This document shows positions 17,929 to 26,037 of a stretch of 55,024 nucleotides of DNA, one piece after another; position 1 is the stretch's first letter; each line of letters opens with the position of its first letter. The notes beneath the pieces were generated by a model. That model saw only the letters and a program-made list of their open reading frames with translations, ran no database searches and was not told the DNA's origin. The stretch spans positions 1 through 55,024 of the forward strand of contig PWQX01000179.1 in the NCBI GenBank assembly GCA_003556605.1. The letters are read 5' to 3'. This DNA is from Spirochaetaceae bacterium (GTDB lineage: Bacteria; Spirochaetota; Spirochaetia; DSM-27196; SLAA01). Made by a program: the position numbers and the translations under genes.

Positions 17929-18435
17929 ATGAGCACCGCAGTAAGAACTACAATCAAGCTATTCGTTGACCTGGACGGGGTATTGGCCGATTTCGATCGC
18001 GGCGTGCAGGAGCTCACCGGCCGGCCGGCCGACAGCCTGCCGGAGCCGGAGATGTGGAGGCGTATCGCCGCCGCCGCAGAGTTCTATGACCGTCTGCAGT
18101 GGATGCCCGACGGGCCTCGGCTGTGGAGCTTTGTGCGCGGGCTGGAGCCGAGCGTCCTAACCGGCTTACCGCACGGAAACTGGGCCGAGCCGCAGAAGCG
18201 CCGCTGGTGTGCGCGTGAGCTCGGCAGGCATGTGCCGGTGTTCACTTGCAGAACGCGCGAGAAGCCGCTTGTCGCGCAACTGAACTGCGCGGCTGAGGAG
18301 ACTCCCGTACTAATCGACGATCGCACCCGCGTGGCCGACGCGTGGCGCAAAATCGGAGGTATCTTTATCCACCACACCTCGGCCGCCTCGTCAACGCAGC
18401 AGCTTGAGCAGATTCTCGACGCACTCGGGATCTAG
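17929..18435 (+). CDS. HAD-superfamily 5'-nucleotidase-like phosphatase
   Basis: The N-terminal motif FVDLDGVLADFDRGV is the HAD nucleophile loop (DxDG) in the form seen in small 5'(3')-deoxyribonucleotidases. A later LTGLP and the acidic motif LIDDRTRV match HAD motifs II and IV, and CRTREKP supplies a Lys-containing region. At 168 residues it has the usual single-domain size. The likely role is nucleotide or small phosphate hydrolysis in the cytoplasm, which fits its position divergent to a nucleoside phosphorylase, though the substrate is inferred. The ATG at 17929 is preferred because a GGGAG lies upstream and the fold begins right after it; ATG 17899 is an alternative. Confidence 0.8.
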   Translation: MSTAVRTTIKLFVDLDGVLADFDRGVQELTGRPADSLPEPEMWRRIAAAAEFYDRLQWMPDGPRLWSFVRGLEPSVLTGLPHGNWAEPQKRRWCARELGRHVPVFTCRTREKPLVAQLNCAAEETPVLIDDRTRVADAWRKIGGIFIHHTSAASSTQQLEQILDALGI

Positions 18436-18513
18436 AAACACCGGCGCAGCAGAGACCCGGCCGGGCACACCCCCCGGCGCGATCAGCCCCAGACAGTCAC
18501 AAGCCAGCCCCGA

Positions 18514-19308
18514 TCAGCCGCGGCCGTACAGTATCGAGGCACCGCTCTCCAGTGTTTTGAGTCGCGTCTCAAGCGCTTGCTCAACCCCGGCGGCGAGAAG
18601 CGCGTGCAGCCGGCGCGACTGCTCCGGCTGAAGTCTCACGCGTAACACGTCCTGCGCGCACCTCACAGATTCTTCGAGGCGCATCAAATACGCCCGCGTC
18701 GGCGGTGTAAACGTATAGGTGCTGTGCGCGCCGCCGACCGCAGTCTCCCGGCAGGCTTCGCAGCGTAGCTCGCCGCCGCCGAGCGGCCAGTACGCCCGCT
18801 GTTCGCGTGCGAGCGCGCGACCGCACTCACCGCAAAGATCCAGCACCGGCGCAAGCCCCAATACGCCGAGATAGCGCCACAAGACGTATACCGAGAGCTC
18901 GAGCGCGCGGGCTTCCTCTACCCCGTCGAGCACCGCCAGCGCATTAGACAGCAGCTCGTACGCTTCCCCGTCGTGCTCGCCCCCGCCGCCGCACGATACC
19001 GCCACCAGCTCTACCCACAAGGAGGCGACGTAGTACTTCACCAGGTTCTCGCGCACGCCGTAATGCATCGCCGGCCCGTCGAGATCCTGGAGTTTTATGC
19101 TGCGTTTTACAGGGTTATGATACAGTGCAACCTCCCCCTCCACGAATAGCTCCGCGACAGAGCGTAACTTCCCCCGCGCCGAGGCCGCGCCGTGGGCGAC
19201 GGCGTGTATCACACCGGAGGTATCGGTCAACAAAACAACGCCTTTGTGAATCTCGCCGATGGGATAAGTGCGCAGGACGATCGCCCGGCAGCGTTGGTTG
19301 CGATCCAT
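18514..19308 (-). CDS. recO: DNA repair protein RecO
   Basis: RecO loads RecA with RecR and anneals SSB-coated strands. The N-terminal OB-like domain begins RCRAIVLRTYPIGEIHKGVVLLTDTSG. The middle is helical, and a four-Cys zinc site (CGECG and, 25 residues later, CEAC) sits in the usual place. The length of 264 residues is normal. The start at 19308 (MDRNQRCRAIVL) fits the family; the tracked 19434 start reaches back toward the lon promoter region. A -10-like TATAGA stands six bases before the ATG. Confidence 0.92.
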   Translation of the reverse strand: MDRNQRCRAIVLRTYPIGEIHKGVVLLTDTSGVIHAVAHGAASARGKLRSVAELFVEGEVALYHNPVKRSIKLQDLDGPAMHYGVRENLVKYYVASLWVELVAVSCGGGGEHDGEAYELLSNALAVLDGVEEARALELSVYVLWRYLGVLGLAPVLDLCGECGRALAREQRAYWPLGGGELRCEACRETAVGGAHSTYTFTPPTRAYLMRLEESVRCAQDVLRVRLQPEQSRRLHALLAAGVEQALETRLKTLESGASILYGRG

Positions 19309-19314
19309 GGCGTA

Positions 19315-19323
19315 TCTATAGCA
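19315..19323 (-). promoter_or_regulatory. Candidate extended -10 promoter of recO
   Basis: Minus-strand TGCTATAGA is an extended -10 (TG-C-TATAGA) six bases before the recO ATG. Transcription would start at or next to the start codon, giving a leaderless message. No clear Shine-Dalgarno is present. Confidence 0.45.
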
Positions 19324-19444
19324 TACAAGCCGATGAAACGGTACCGCCGCCCGCAGCACGCCTTTGCGGGCGACGCCGGCCAAACCTTTGCAACAACACG
19401 CCGGCACAGCGGTAGCGCCGACGAGGCGGGTCACGGCGCGGCGC

Positions 19445-19471
19445 TTGACGCCTGCCGGTAGCGTCTATATT
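19445..19471 (+). promoter_or_regulatory. Candidate lon promoter
   Basis: TTGACG (19445-19450), a short 15-base spacer and TATATT (19466-19471) lie 40 bases before the lon ATG. No CIRCE inverted repeat is seen, so HrcA control is not supported. Confidence 0.5.
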
Positions 19472-19511
19472 TTTTTCTCAAATACTCCAACCGTAAGCAA
19501 AGGTGGACAGC

Positions 19512-21857
19512 ATGTCGAATCCTCAGCCGATTGTACCGGCGACCCAAGTTTTGCCCGCGAAACTCATTATCGTACCGCTCGTCGGGAAGCCGATCTTCCC
19601 AGGGATCTTCACCCCGATCATGATCACCTCCGATCCGGACATCCAAGCGGCGCAGCAGTCGCTTGAAGGTGACAGCATGATTGGGTTCGTGATGACCAAA
19701 GAGGCCGAGCCGGATCAACAACCAACCGGCAATGGCTTGCGTGAGGTGGGGACCGCCGCAAAGATCGTCAAGCGCATCAACCTCCCGGACGGCGGCATGA
19801 ACTTGTTCATCTCCACAGTCAAGCGCTTTCGCATCAAGAAGATTCTGCACCAAACCGCTCCCATCACCACCGCGGTGGAGTATCTCGAAGAAGAAGAAAC
19901 CACCGGCGACGAGGTCAAGGCGCTCACGCGCGCGCTTATCGGCGAGATGAAACAGGTTTCGGAGAACAACCCGCTGTTTTCCGAAGAGATGCGACTGAAT
20001 ATGGTCAATATCGATCAGCCGGGCAAAATCGCTGACTTCATCGCTTCGATGCTAAACGTTGACCGCGAGGACCAGCAAAAGGTGCTCGAGGAGCTGAATG
20101 TGCGCCAACGGATGGAGCATGTCTTGACCTTCATCAAGAAGGAACAAGAGCTGCTGCAAATCCAGAAGAAGATTCAGAAGCAGATCAACGAAAAGATTGA
20201 GAAGAGTCAGCGCGAATACTTCTTGAAAGAACAACTGAAGGCGATCAAGGAAGAGCTCGGCATGCCGGGAGACGCGAAGTCCAGCGAATATCAGCGCTTC
20301 AAGGAAGCGATTGAGAAACTCTCGCTGGACTCCGATGTCCGCGAGCAGGTTGAGCAGGAGCTCGAGAAGCTTTCGTTGATGGAGCCGAACTCCTCCGAGT
20401 TCACCGTCACTCGCAACTACCTGGACACCATCATCAACCTTCCATGGGGCGCTCCCAAACCTGCCGATATACACCTGCCGAGGGCCCGCAAAATTCTTGA
20501 CGCCGATCACTACGGGCTCGAGGACGTGAAGGAACGGATCTTGGAGTTTCTCACGGTTCGGAAGCTCAAGAGAGACTTCAAGGGCTCGATTCTGTGTCTG
20601 GTTGGACCTCCGGGCGTCGGCAAAACCTCCGTCGGCCGCTCTATCGCGCGTGCGCTGAATAAGCGTTTCTTCCGCTTCTCAGTGGGCGGTATGCGCGATG
20701 AAGCCGAGATCAAGGGGCACCGCCGCACCTATGTCGGCGCGATGCCTGGTAAGATCATTCAGGGCTTGAAGATCGTGAAGACGAATGATCCGGTGTTCAT
20801 GATCGACGAGATCGACAAGCTCGGCGTGTCGTTTCAAGGTGATCCATCCTCGGCCCTACTCGAGGTACTCGACCCCGAGCAGAATGTTGCGTTTCGCGAC
20901 AACTATCTCGACCTTCCGTTTGACATCTCGAATATCTTTTTCATTACTACCGCTAATACACTCGATACCATTCCGGCGCCGCTGCGTGATCGTATGGAGA
21001 TCATTCGGCTCTCGGGATACATCGACGAGGAGAAGGTCGCGATCGCGCGCAAGTACATTATTCCGCGCTCACTTGAGCGCACCGGGCTCGACAAATCGAG
21101 CGTCAAGTATACCAAACGGGCGTTGCTCGAAATCGCTAATGGCTACGCGCGCGAAGCGGGTGTCCGGAACTTCGAAAAATCCGTCGATAAGATTCATCGC
21201 AAGCTCGCCAAAAAACTCGTGAGCGACGAATTGGAAGTCCCGGTAAACGTCACACCCGAGACCGTCACCGAGCTGCTCGGCCGGCCCAGCTTCCGCGGCG
21301 AAGAAGTGAAGAAGGTCACTGCCTCGGGAATGGCGATCGGCCTCGCCTGGACGCAATTCGGCGGTGAAACGCTCATGATCGAGGCGATATCCAATTCCGG
21401 CAAGGAGGGCTTTGCCTTGACCGGGCATCTCGGCGACGTCATGCAGGAGTCGGCTCGCATCGCGTACGCCTACGTCCGGCATGTGGCATCACGGTTCGGC
21501 GTCGGCCGCGAAGCGTTTGAGAACAACCAGTACCACCTACATATTCCGGCAGGGGCCACACCGAAGGACGGTCCTTCGGCCGGAATAACGATGGCCGCGG
21601 CGCTGCTGTCGCTGGTGGTCGGCAAGCGGATCAAGGGCAAGCTTGCGATGACCGGAGAGCTGTCGTTAGTCGGGAGTGTACTACCGGTCGGCGGTCTCAA
21701 GGAAAAGACGATTGCGGCGCGACGTGCTAAACTAAAGGAGATCATCATCCCCAAAGACAACGAGGCCGATCTGGAAGAAATCCCCGATCACGTAAAGAAG
21801 GGGCTCACCTTTCACCCGGTGAGCACCATGGATGAGGTAGTTGAACTGCTGTTCTAA
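19512..21857 (+). CDS. lon: ATP-dependent protease Lon
   Basis: Lon degrades misfolded and regulatory proteins in the cytoplasm. The N-terminal LON substrate domain (LIIVPLVGKPIFPGIFTPIMI) is followed by a coiled-coil region, the AAA+ module with Walker A GPPGVGKTSVGRS (about residue 365) and Walker B MIDEIDKLG, and the C-terminal protease domain. That domain has the catalytic Ser in KDGPSAGITMAAAL (about 687) and the Lys in VGGLKEKTIAA (about 728). The length of 781 residues is typical. The ATG at 19512 has AAGGTGG upstream; the tracked GTG at 19503 lies within that ribosome site. Confidence 0.97.
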   Translation: MSNPQPIVPATQVLPAKLIIVPLVGKPIFPGIFTPIMITSDPDIQAAQQSLEGDSMIGFVMTKEAEPDQQPTGNGLREVGTAAKIVKRINLPDGGMNLFISTVKRFRIKKILHQTAPITTAVEYLEEEETTGDEVKALTRALIGEMKQVSENNPLFSEEMRLNMVNIDQPGKIADFIASMLNVDREDQQKVLEELNVRQRMEHVLTFIKKEQELLQIQKKIQKQINEKIEKSQREYFLKEQLKAIKEELGMPGDAKSSEYQRFKEAIEKLSLDSDVREQVEQELEKLSLMEPNSSEFTVTRNYLDTIINLPWGAPKPADIHLPRARKILDADHYGLEDVKERILEFLTVRKLKRDFKGSILCLVGPPGVGKTSVGRSIARALNKRFFRFSVGGMRDEAEIKGHRRTYVGAMPGKIIQGLKIVKTNDPVFMIDEIDKLGVSFQGDPSSALLEVLDPEQNVAFRDNYLDLPFDISNIFFITTANTLDTIPAPLRDRMEIIRLSGYIDEEKVAIARKYIIPRSLERTGLDKSSVKYTKRALLEIANGYAREAGVRNFEKSVDKIHRKLAKKLVSDELEVPVNVTPETVTELLGRPSFRGEEVKKVTASGMAIGLAWTQFGGETLMIEAISNSGKEGFALTGHLGDVMQESARIAYAYVRHVASRFGVGREAFENNQYHLHIPAGATPKDGPSAGITMAAALLSLVVGKRIKGKLAMTGELSLVGSVLPVGGLKEKTIAARRAKLKEIIIPKDNEADLEEIPDHVKKGLTFHPVSTMDEVVELLF

Positions 21858-21895
21858 CGGGATCTAGATGCACGGTAAGGAGACCCAAACCGACA

Positions 21896-22834
21896 ATGCG
21901 TGAATGCAGAATGCGCCGGTGCGATACCACACACCCGCCGGCACCGCACCAGGTCCTCGGGGCCGGCGCGGCGCTTCTGGCGCTTACCCTTGCGCTGCTG
22001 ATGCTGATAGCCGCATGCGGCGGCCGCGGCTACTCCGGGGCGCCCCAGAACGGTACCGAGCCCGCGCCGCCGGGGTTCTCAGACGAGGCGGCAGCGGAAA
22101 AAGCACATCCGCGCTTTGAGCTCACCGCCGATCAGCTTGATAAGCTGGTACGGGACCTGCCGGATGAGCTTAGCGAGGGCGTCCGCTCCGACCGGCAGGG
22201 ATTTTTGAGTGCGCTTGAGCCGGTGCTAGATCAACCGGCCGAGCTCACCCGCCTCGTCAACAAAGAAGTACACCTGCCTGCCGACTTCCGCCCGCACGAC
22301 TTGATTGAACTTGACCACCACCGTGATCGATTCGTCCTGAACCGCTCCGGAATGAAGCTCAGCGAGCGCGCGCTGGATCCGCTGACCGCAATGGTGGAGG
22401 CGGCGTTGGGTGAGGGTATTACCCTCGACCTCAGCTCGGTGTACCGCAGCATCGAATATCAGCGCGGGTTATTCGAACGCTATACCCGCGTGCACGGGCG
22501 CGAGGCAGCCGAGCGCTTCTCGGCAGAACCGGGAGCTTCAGAGCACCATCTCGGCACCGCGATAGACTTCGGCTCGATCACGCCCGAGTTCGCCGAAACC
22601 GAAGCCGGCCGCTGGCTTCAAGAACACGCATGGCGCTTCGGCTTCTCATTGTCGTATCCGCAAGGAAAGGAGTGGCTTACAGGATACATCTACGAGCCTT
22701 GGCACTACCGCTATATCGGACGCGCTGCTACCGAGTTGAAACGCGAGTATTTCGGCGGGATCCAACACTACGTGCTCGAGTTTCTTCACGACCACAGGGG
22801 TACGCTCAAACAGCATCGTATCGCGCAGCGATAG
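21896..22834 (+). CDS. D-alanyl-D-alanine carboxypeptidase-like lipoprotein (VanY/M15B)
   Basis: A hydrophobic signal region ends in a lipobox-like LIAAC, so the protein should be lipid-anchored in the envelope. The C-terminal domain has the M15B zinc motifs SEHHLGTAIDFG (SxHxxGxAxD) and EPWHYRYIG (ExWHxRY), with the substrate Arg region SSVYRSIEYQ upstream. The expected activity is removal of the terminal D-Ala from peptidoglycan stem peptides. The linker (about residues 45-140) is acidic and not assignable. It lies 38 bases after lon with an AAGGAG upstream and may share its transcript. Confidence 0.9.
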   Translation: MRECRMRRCDTTHPPAPHQVLGAGAALLALTLALLMLIAACGGRGYSGAPQNGTEPAPPGFSDEAAAEKAHPRFELTADQLDKLVRDLPDELSEGVRSDRQGFLSALEPVLDQPAELTRLVNKEVHLPADFRPHDLIELDHHRDRFVLNRSGMKLSERALDPLTAMVEAALGEGITLDLSSVYRSIEYQRGLFERYTRVHGREAAERFSAEPGASEHHLGTAIDFGSITPEFAETEAGRWLQEHAWRFGFSLSYPQGKEWLTGYIYEPWHYRYIGRAATELKREYFGGIQHYVLEFLHDHRGTLKQHRIAQR

Positions 22835-22935
22835 GCCCGCATTGGACGCGACAAGCGGCCTTGCTCGGTATCCGCGGCGCCGCGCCTCAGCGCAAAGACC
22901 GCAGTGCGGGTTGCCGTTTCGCAGTGCGCTGAGTA

Positions 22936-22944
22936 TGCTACCGA
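22936..22944 (+). promoter_or_regulatory. Weak candidate -10 element upstream of the DUF1015 gene
   Basis: TGCTACCGA (TGn plus a poor hexamer) lies four bases before the ATG at 22949. The surrounding 114-base gap after the carboxypeptidase gene otherwise holds only GC-rich palindromic sequence (CCGCGGCGCCGCG) without a T run. Confidence 0.2.
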
Positions 22945-22948
22945 AACT

Positions 22949-24271
22949 ATGATTACAATCGGCAACCGCCTCAGAGCACTCGGGGTAGCGATTCCCGATA
23001 TACTCCTGCCCGTCCCCACCGTGGATCTGTATCGCTGGGCGGTGATCGCCTGTGATCAACACACCTCCGACCCGGCGTACTGGCACAGAGCCGGGCAGAT
23101 CGTCGGGAACGCCCCTTCCACGCTTCACACCATCTTCCCCGAGGTTCACCTCAATGAGCCCGACAGCAATGACCGTATCAAGCGCATTCGGAATACGATG
23201 CAGTCGTATCTGGACGACGGCGTGCTCACGGCGCACCAAAGCACCACGGTGTATCTCGAGCGGCTGACCGGCGGCGAACACCCGCGCCGGGGGCTGATGC
23301 TGGCGTTCGACCTCGAGCGCTACGATTTTTCGGCCACATCGAGCAGCCTGATTCGTGCTACCGAAGACACTATCGTTGAGCGCCTGCCGCCGCGCGTACG
23401 GATACGTGCCGGGGCACCGCTTGAGCTCCCGCACATCATGATTCTGATAGATGACCCTGAGGACCGTGTTTTCGGCCGGCTACAGGCACGCGCGCCGCAG
23501 CTTCCGGTCCTGTACGACACCGAACTGATGCTCGGCGGCGGGCGGGTTTCGGGCTACGCTGTGACCTCGCCTGGAGATTTCGAGCAGTTAGCAAGCGAGC
23601 TCGAGCGTCTCGGCGACCCGCAGCGCACGCGCGCGCGGTACAACAGCGAGAGCCCTCTGTTGTTCGCGATGGGCGACGGCAATCACTCGTTCGCCACCGC
23701 AAAGCAGGTCTGGGAAGAGCACAAGCGCCGCGACCCGGCCCAGGCTGAGAACCCACAGAACCCCGCACGCTACGCGTTGGCCGAGCTCGTAAACCTGCAT
23801 GACCCGGCGCTTGAGTTTGAGCCGATACACCGCATGGTCTTTCACGCCGACGCGGGCTCGCTGCTGGAGGCCGCAGCGTCGAGCCCGGAGTTCGAGCTGG
23901 AACGCAACACCACGCGCAGGCACACCGATTCGTTGCCGCCGGCCGATCGGATTATACTCTACGCCGGCGGGCAGTATCACACCCTACGACTCGCCGGCGG
24001 CGGTAACACCTTGGCCGTCGCGGTGTTACAGCGTTTCATCGACGACTATCTGCGCAGTAGCTCGGGCGCTGAAGTGGACTATATTCACGGAGTTGCCGAG
24101 GTAATCCGGCTTGCCGACGAGCAGCAGGCGGTAGGATTTCTGCTGCCTGAGTTCGACAAGGGAGCCTTGTTTTCTACCGTGGTGCGCTCTGGGCCGCTGC
24201 CGCGCAAATGTTTTTCGCTCGGCGAGGCGCACGAAAAGCGGTATTACCTCGAGGCACGCCGGATTCTGTGA
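22949..24271 (+). CDS. DUF1015 family protein
   Basis: This protein of 440 residues matches the DUF1015 family throughout, with RWAVIACDQHTSDPAYW near the N-terminus and FAMGDGNHSFATAKQVWEE in the middle. The latter is the family version of the DGxHR motif, here DGNHS. Function in the family is not established; the motif resembles that of ParB-like kinases. The ATG at 22949 (MITIGNRLRALGVAIPDILLP) starts at the conserved N-terminus, while the tracked 22904 start adds an unrelated Cys-containing tail. No Shine-Dalgarno is seen. It lies 114 bases after the carboxypeptidase gene and 81 bases before the next gene on the same strand. Confidence 0.9.
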   Translation: MITIGNRLRALGVAIPDILLPVPTVDLYRWAVIACDQHTSDPAYWHRAGQIVGNAPSTLHTIFPEVHLNEPDSNDRIKRIRNTMQSYLDDGVLTAHQSTTVYLERLTGGEHPRRGLMLAFDLERYDFSATSSSLIRATEDTIVERLPPRVRIRAGAPLELPHIMILIDDPEDRVFGRLQARAPQLPVLYDTELMLGGGRVSGYAVTSPGDFEQLASELERLGDPQRTRARYNSESPLLFAMGDGNHSFATAKQVWEEHKRRDPAQAENPQNPARYALAELVNLHDPALEFEPIHRMVFHADAGSLLEAAASSPEFELERNTTRRHTDSLPPADRIILYAGGQYHTLRLAGGGNTLAVAVLQRFIDDYLRSSSGAEVDYIHGVAEVIRLADEQQAVGFLLPEFDKGALFSTVVRSGPLPRKCFSLGEAHEKRYYLEARRIL

Positions 24272-24306
24272 GTTACGCCTTGAGGATAGAAAGGTTATGC
24301 CTAATT

Positions 24307-24336
24307 CTGACACCAGGGTGCCGGACATGCTATACT
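24307..24336 (+). promoter_or_regulatory. Promoter of the CsgG-like secreted protein gene
   Basis: CTGACA (24307-24312), an 18-base spacer and an extended -10 TGC-TATACT (hexamer 24331-24336) lie 16 bases before the ATG at 24353; GGAG at 24344-24347 is the ribosome site. Confidence 0.6.
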
Positions 24337-24352
24337 ACTGAGTGGAGAACAG

Positions 24353-25312
24353 ATGAGAAAGGTTTTGATAGCGCTGCTGCTGGCGACGATGAGCGTGTCG
24401 ATTCCGGCACAACCGCGAACGCAGATCGTATTCGCGTTTCTCGGGCTTTCCAGCAGCGACGAGAGTGTTTCTGCATCGCAGATCCGGGTTCTGGAGAACC
24501 GACTGACCACCAATCTCGTGCAGATTGCCGAGCAAGAGCGGTTCAGTATCATCGTCCCTCGAAATCGGGAACGCGTACTGGAACAACTCTCGCACTATCG
24601 TAACGCCGATCAACATGTAGGCGAGCGTCCTCCGTTGCGGGAGGTAGTCTCGGCTCACGGCTTGATTACCGGTGAAGTCCATCAAGTCAACACAAGCGTC
24701 TATCTCGATGTACAACTCATTCAAACCGAGACGGGAGCAACCTTGTTTGCGTATTCGGGCGAGTTTGTAGACTTTGATCACGCGCTGAGTGCGTCCCCGG
24801 CCGCAATCTACGCCTTGTTCGAGCTTGACCCCCCCGATGAGGTCGTACGAGCCATAGAGCGAGCCGAGACGGAGATCGAGGGGAGCCCGGCGGGAAGCGC
24901 CATACTGCAACCCAAGCGCTACGCAGTCAATCCCCAGTTACGCGATCTGGCGGGAACTTGGAAGGGCAATGACGGCATTGAACACGTTACGATCAGTAGC
25001 GACGGCACCGCTTTGGCGAGCCTTGAGACCAGCGAAATAATGAAGCTTCGCGTTTCGGTCGACGACAAAACGGTGAGAGTCCGCCAAGACGAGCCGAACT
25101 CGCCCAAGATGTACCTGCACGCCTTTCCTTACAGCATTGCGGTGCAAGTGGTGGAGCTCGCTCGCCCAATGCGCTGGAAGTTTCAATTGAGCGAAGACCG
25201 CCGCTCGCTCAGCGGCACCAAACACACGACATCACTGCAGATTCGGCAAGGGCGTGTGGTTTCGGCCGACAACACGTACACTCGTACGGCGATCTGGACA
25301 CGGGTCGAGTAG
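24353..25312 (+). CDS. Secreted protein with CsgG-like N-terminal domain
   Basis: The N-terminus (MRKVLIALLLATMSVSIPAQ) is a standard cleavable signal peptide. Residues about 25-160 follow the CsgG/TolB-N type of pattern: a strand IVFAFLGLSS, an amphipathic helix with LENRLTTNLVQIAEQERFSIIVPRNRERVLEQL, and strands ending DVQLIQTETGATLFAYSGEF. The C-terminal ~120 residues form a separate beta-rich, lipocalin-like part (LAGTWKGNDGIEHVTISSDGTALASLE). I infer a periplasmic or outer-membrane-associated protein; no enzyme motif is visible. It has its own promoter and converges on the FtsB-like gene 22 bases downstream. Confidence 0.75.
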   Translation: MRKVLIALLLATMSVSIPAQPRTQIVFAFLGLSSSDESVSASQIRVLENRLTTNLVQIAEQERFSIIVPRNRERVLEQLSHYRNADQHVGERPPLREVVSAHGLITGEVHQVNTSVYLDVQLIQTETGATLFAYSGEFVDFDHALSASPAAIYALFELDPPDEVVRAIERAETEIEGSPAGSAILQPKRYAVNPQLRDLAGTWKGNDGIEHVTISSDGTALASLETSEIMKLRVSVDDKTVRVRQDEPNSPKMYLHAFPYSIAVQVVELARPMRWKFQLSEDRRSLSGTKHTTSLQIRQGRVVSADNTYTRTAIWTRVE

Positions 25313-25334
25313 CTCTCGGCGTGCGAGCGGTCGA

Positions 25335-25808
25335 TCACCGATGCGGGGCCGCGCGTGATGGAACTGAACGCGGTTTTTCTTTTAGTCCAAGCGCAAGCAC
25401 GTAGACGGCAATGCCGACACTCGCCGCAACACCGCGAAATATAGGGGAGTAATCCCCAAATGGAGGCTGCCTGCGTAGAACCGAGCCGGGGGAGATGGCA
25501 GTAGCAGAATGGCCCGAAGGTAATATTCGGCGGCCGGCGTCATCGCGCACGCGGATGAGCCACTCGTTAGAGCCAAGCACCTGCTGCTCGCGGACAGCCG
25601 TCGAAATCGCGTCAGGGTCTTCCTGCAGTCGCGCAATCTCGGCCGCGAGCTCATCTCGACGCTCGGTCAGTCGCTCAAGATTACGTTCAAGGGCGACCTG
25701 ATACCGGCTGCGGTGATGGTAAGCCACCAAACCCCGCGGGCCGAACAGAAACACAAGCACCAAGTACGTACTAAACGCAACCAGAACGGCCGGCCCAATT
25801 CTCCCCAT
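25335..25808 (-). CDS. FtsB/DivIC-like septum protein
   Basis: The architecture is that of an FtsB/DivIC septum initiator: an N-terminal membrane helix (VLVAFSTYLVLVFLFGPRGLVAYHH), a coiled coil with the pattern ALERNLERLTERRDELAAEIARLQEDPDAI, and the AVREQQVLGSNEWLIRV segment typical after the coil. Unusually, a second hydrophobic segment (GVAASVGIAVYVLALGL) lies near the C-terminus. The tracked ORF begins with a TTG at 25910; the ATG at 25808 has AAGGGG in front and places the membrane helix at the very start as in FtsB. It is transcribed away from the acidic-protein operon. Confidence 0.7.
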   Translation of the reverse strand: MGRIGPAVLVAFSTYLVLVFLFGPRGLVAYHHRSRYQVALERNLERLTERRDELAAEIARLQEDPDAISTAVREQQVLGSNEWLIRVRDDAGRRILPSGHSATAISPGSVLRRQPPFGDYSPIFRGVAASVGIAVYVLALGLKEKPRSVPSRAAPHR

Positions 25809-25937
25809 AGTCCCCTTAACGGTCGAAGCCCAGACCTGCTTTAGAGCTTCCCGCGTGTGCCCGAATCGAAATCCCGGTCTCAAACCAGGCAGGGAAACGG
25901 GCCGGCGCAACTGAACAGCCCAATGAACCGCCGATTG

Positions 25938-25966
25938 TTGACAAGGTCAAGGCCCTAGAGTAGATT
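25938..25966 (+). promoter_or_regulatory. Promoter of the acidic protein-Maf operon
   Basis: A perfect TTGACA (25938-25943), a 17-base spacer and TAGATT (25961-25966) lie 71 bases upstream of the ATG at 26038, where GAGGAG provides a ribosome site. This is among the best promoter matches in the window. Confidence 0.65.
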
Positions 25967-26037
25967 TTGGGGCAGCTGTTTAACGGGTGGGGGGAATGCT
26001 GCCGATACTCTTCACAGGTCTGCCCGAGGAGTAAGCG

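Noticed and set aside
18436-18513. Small gene or RNA between the HAD gene and recO
   Set aside because: 78-base convergent gap with no start plus ribosome site and no hairpin followed by T; contains only a short GATCAGCC direct repeat.
19440-19511. CIRCE heat-shock operator upstream of lon
   Set aside because: No TTAGCACTC-N9-GAGTGCTAA or close variant is present.
22835-22948. GC-rich palindrome (CCGCGGCGCCGCG) as a terminator
   Set aside because: No T run on either side; probably chance in GC-rich DNA.
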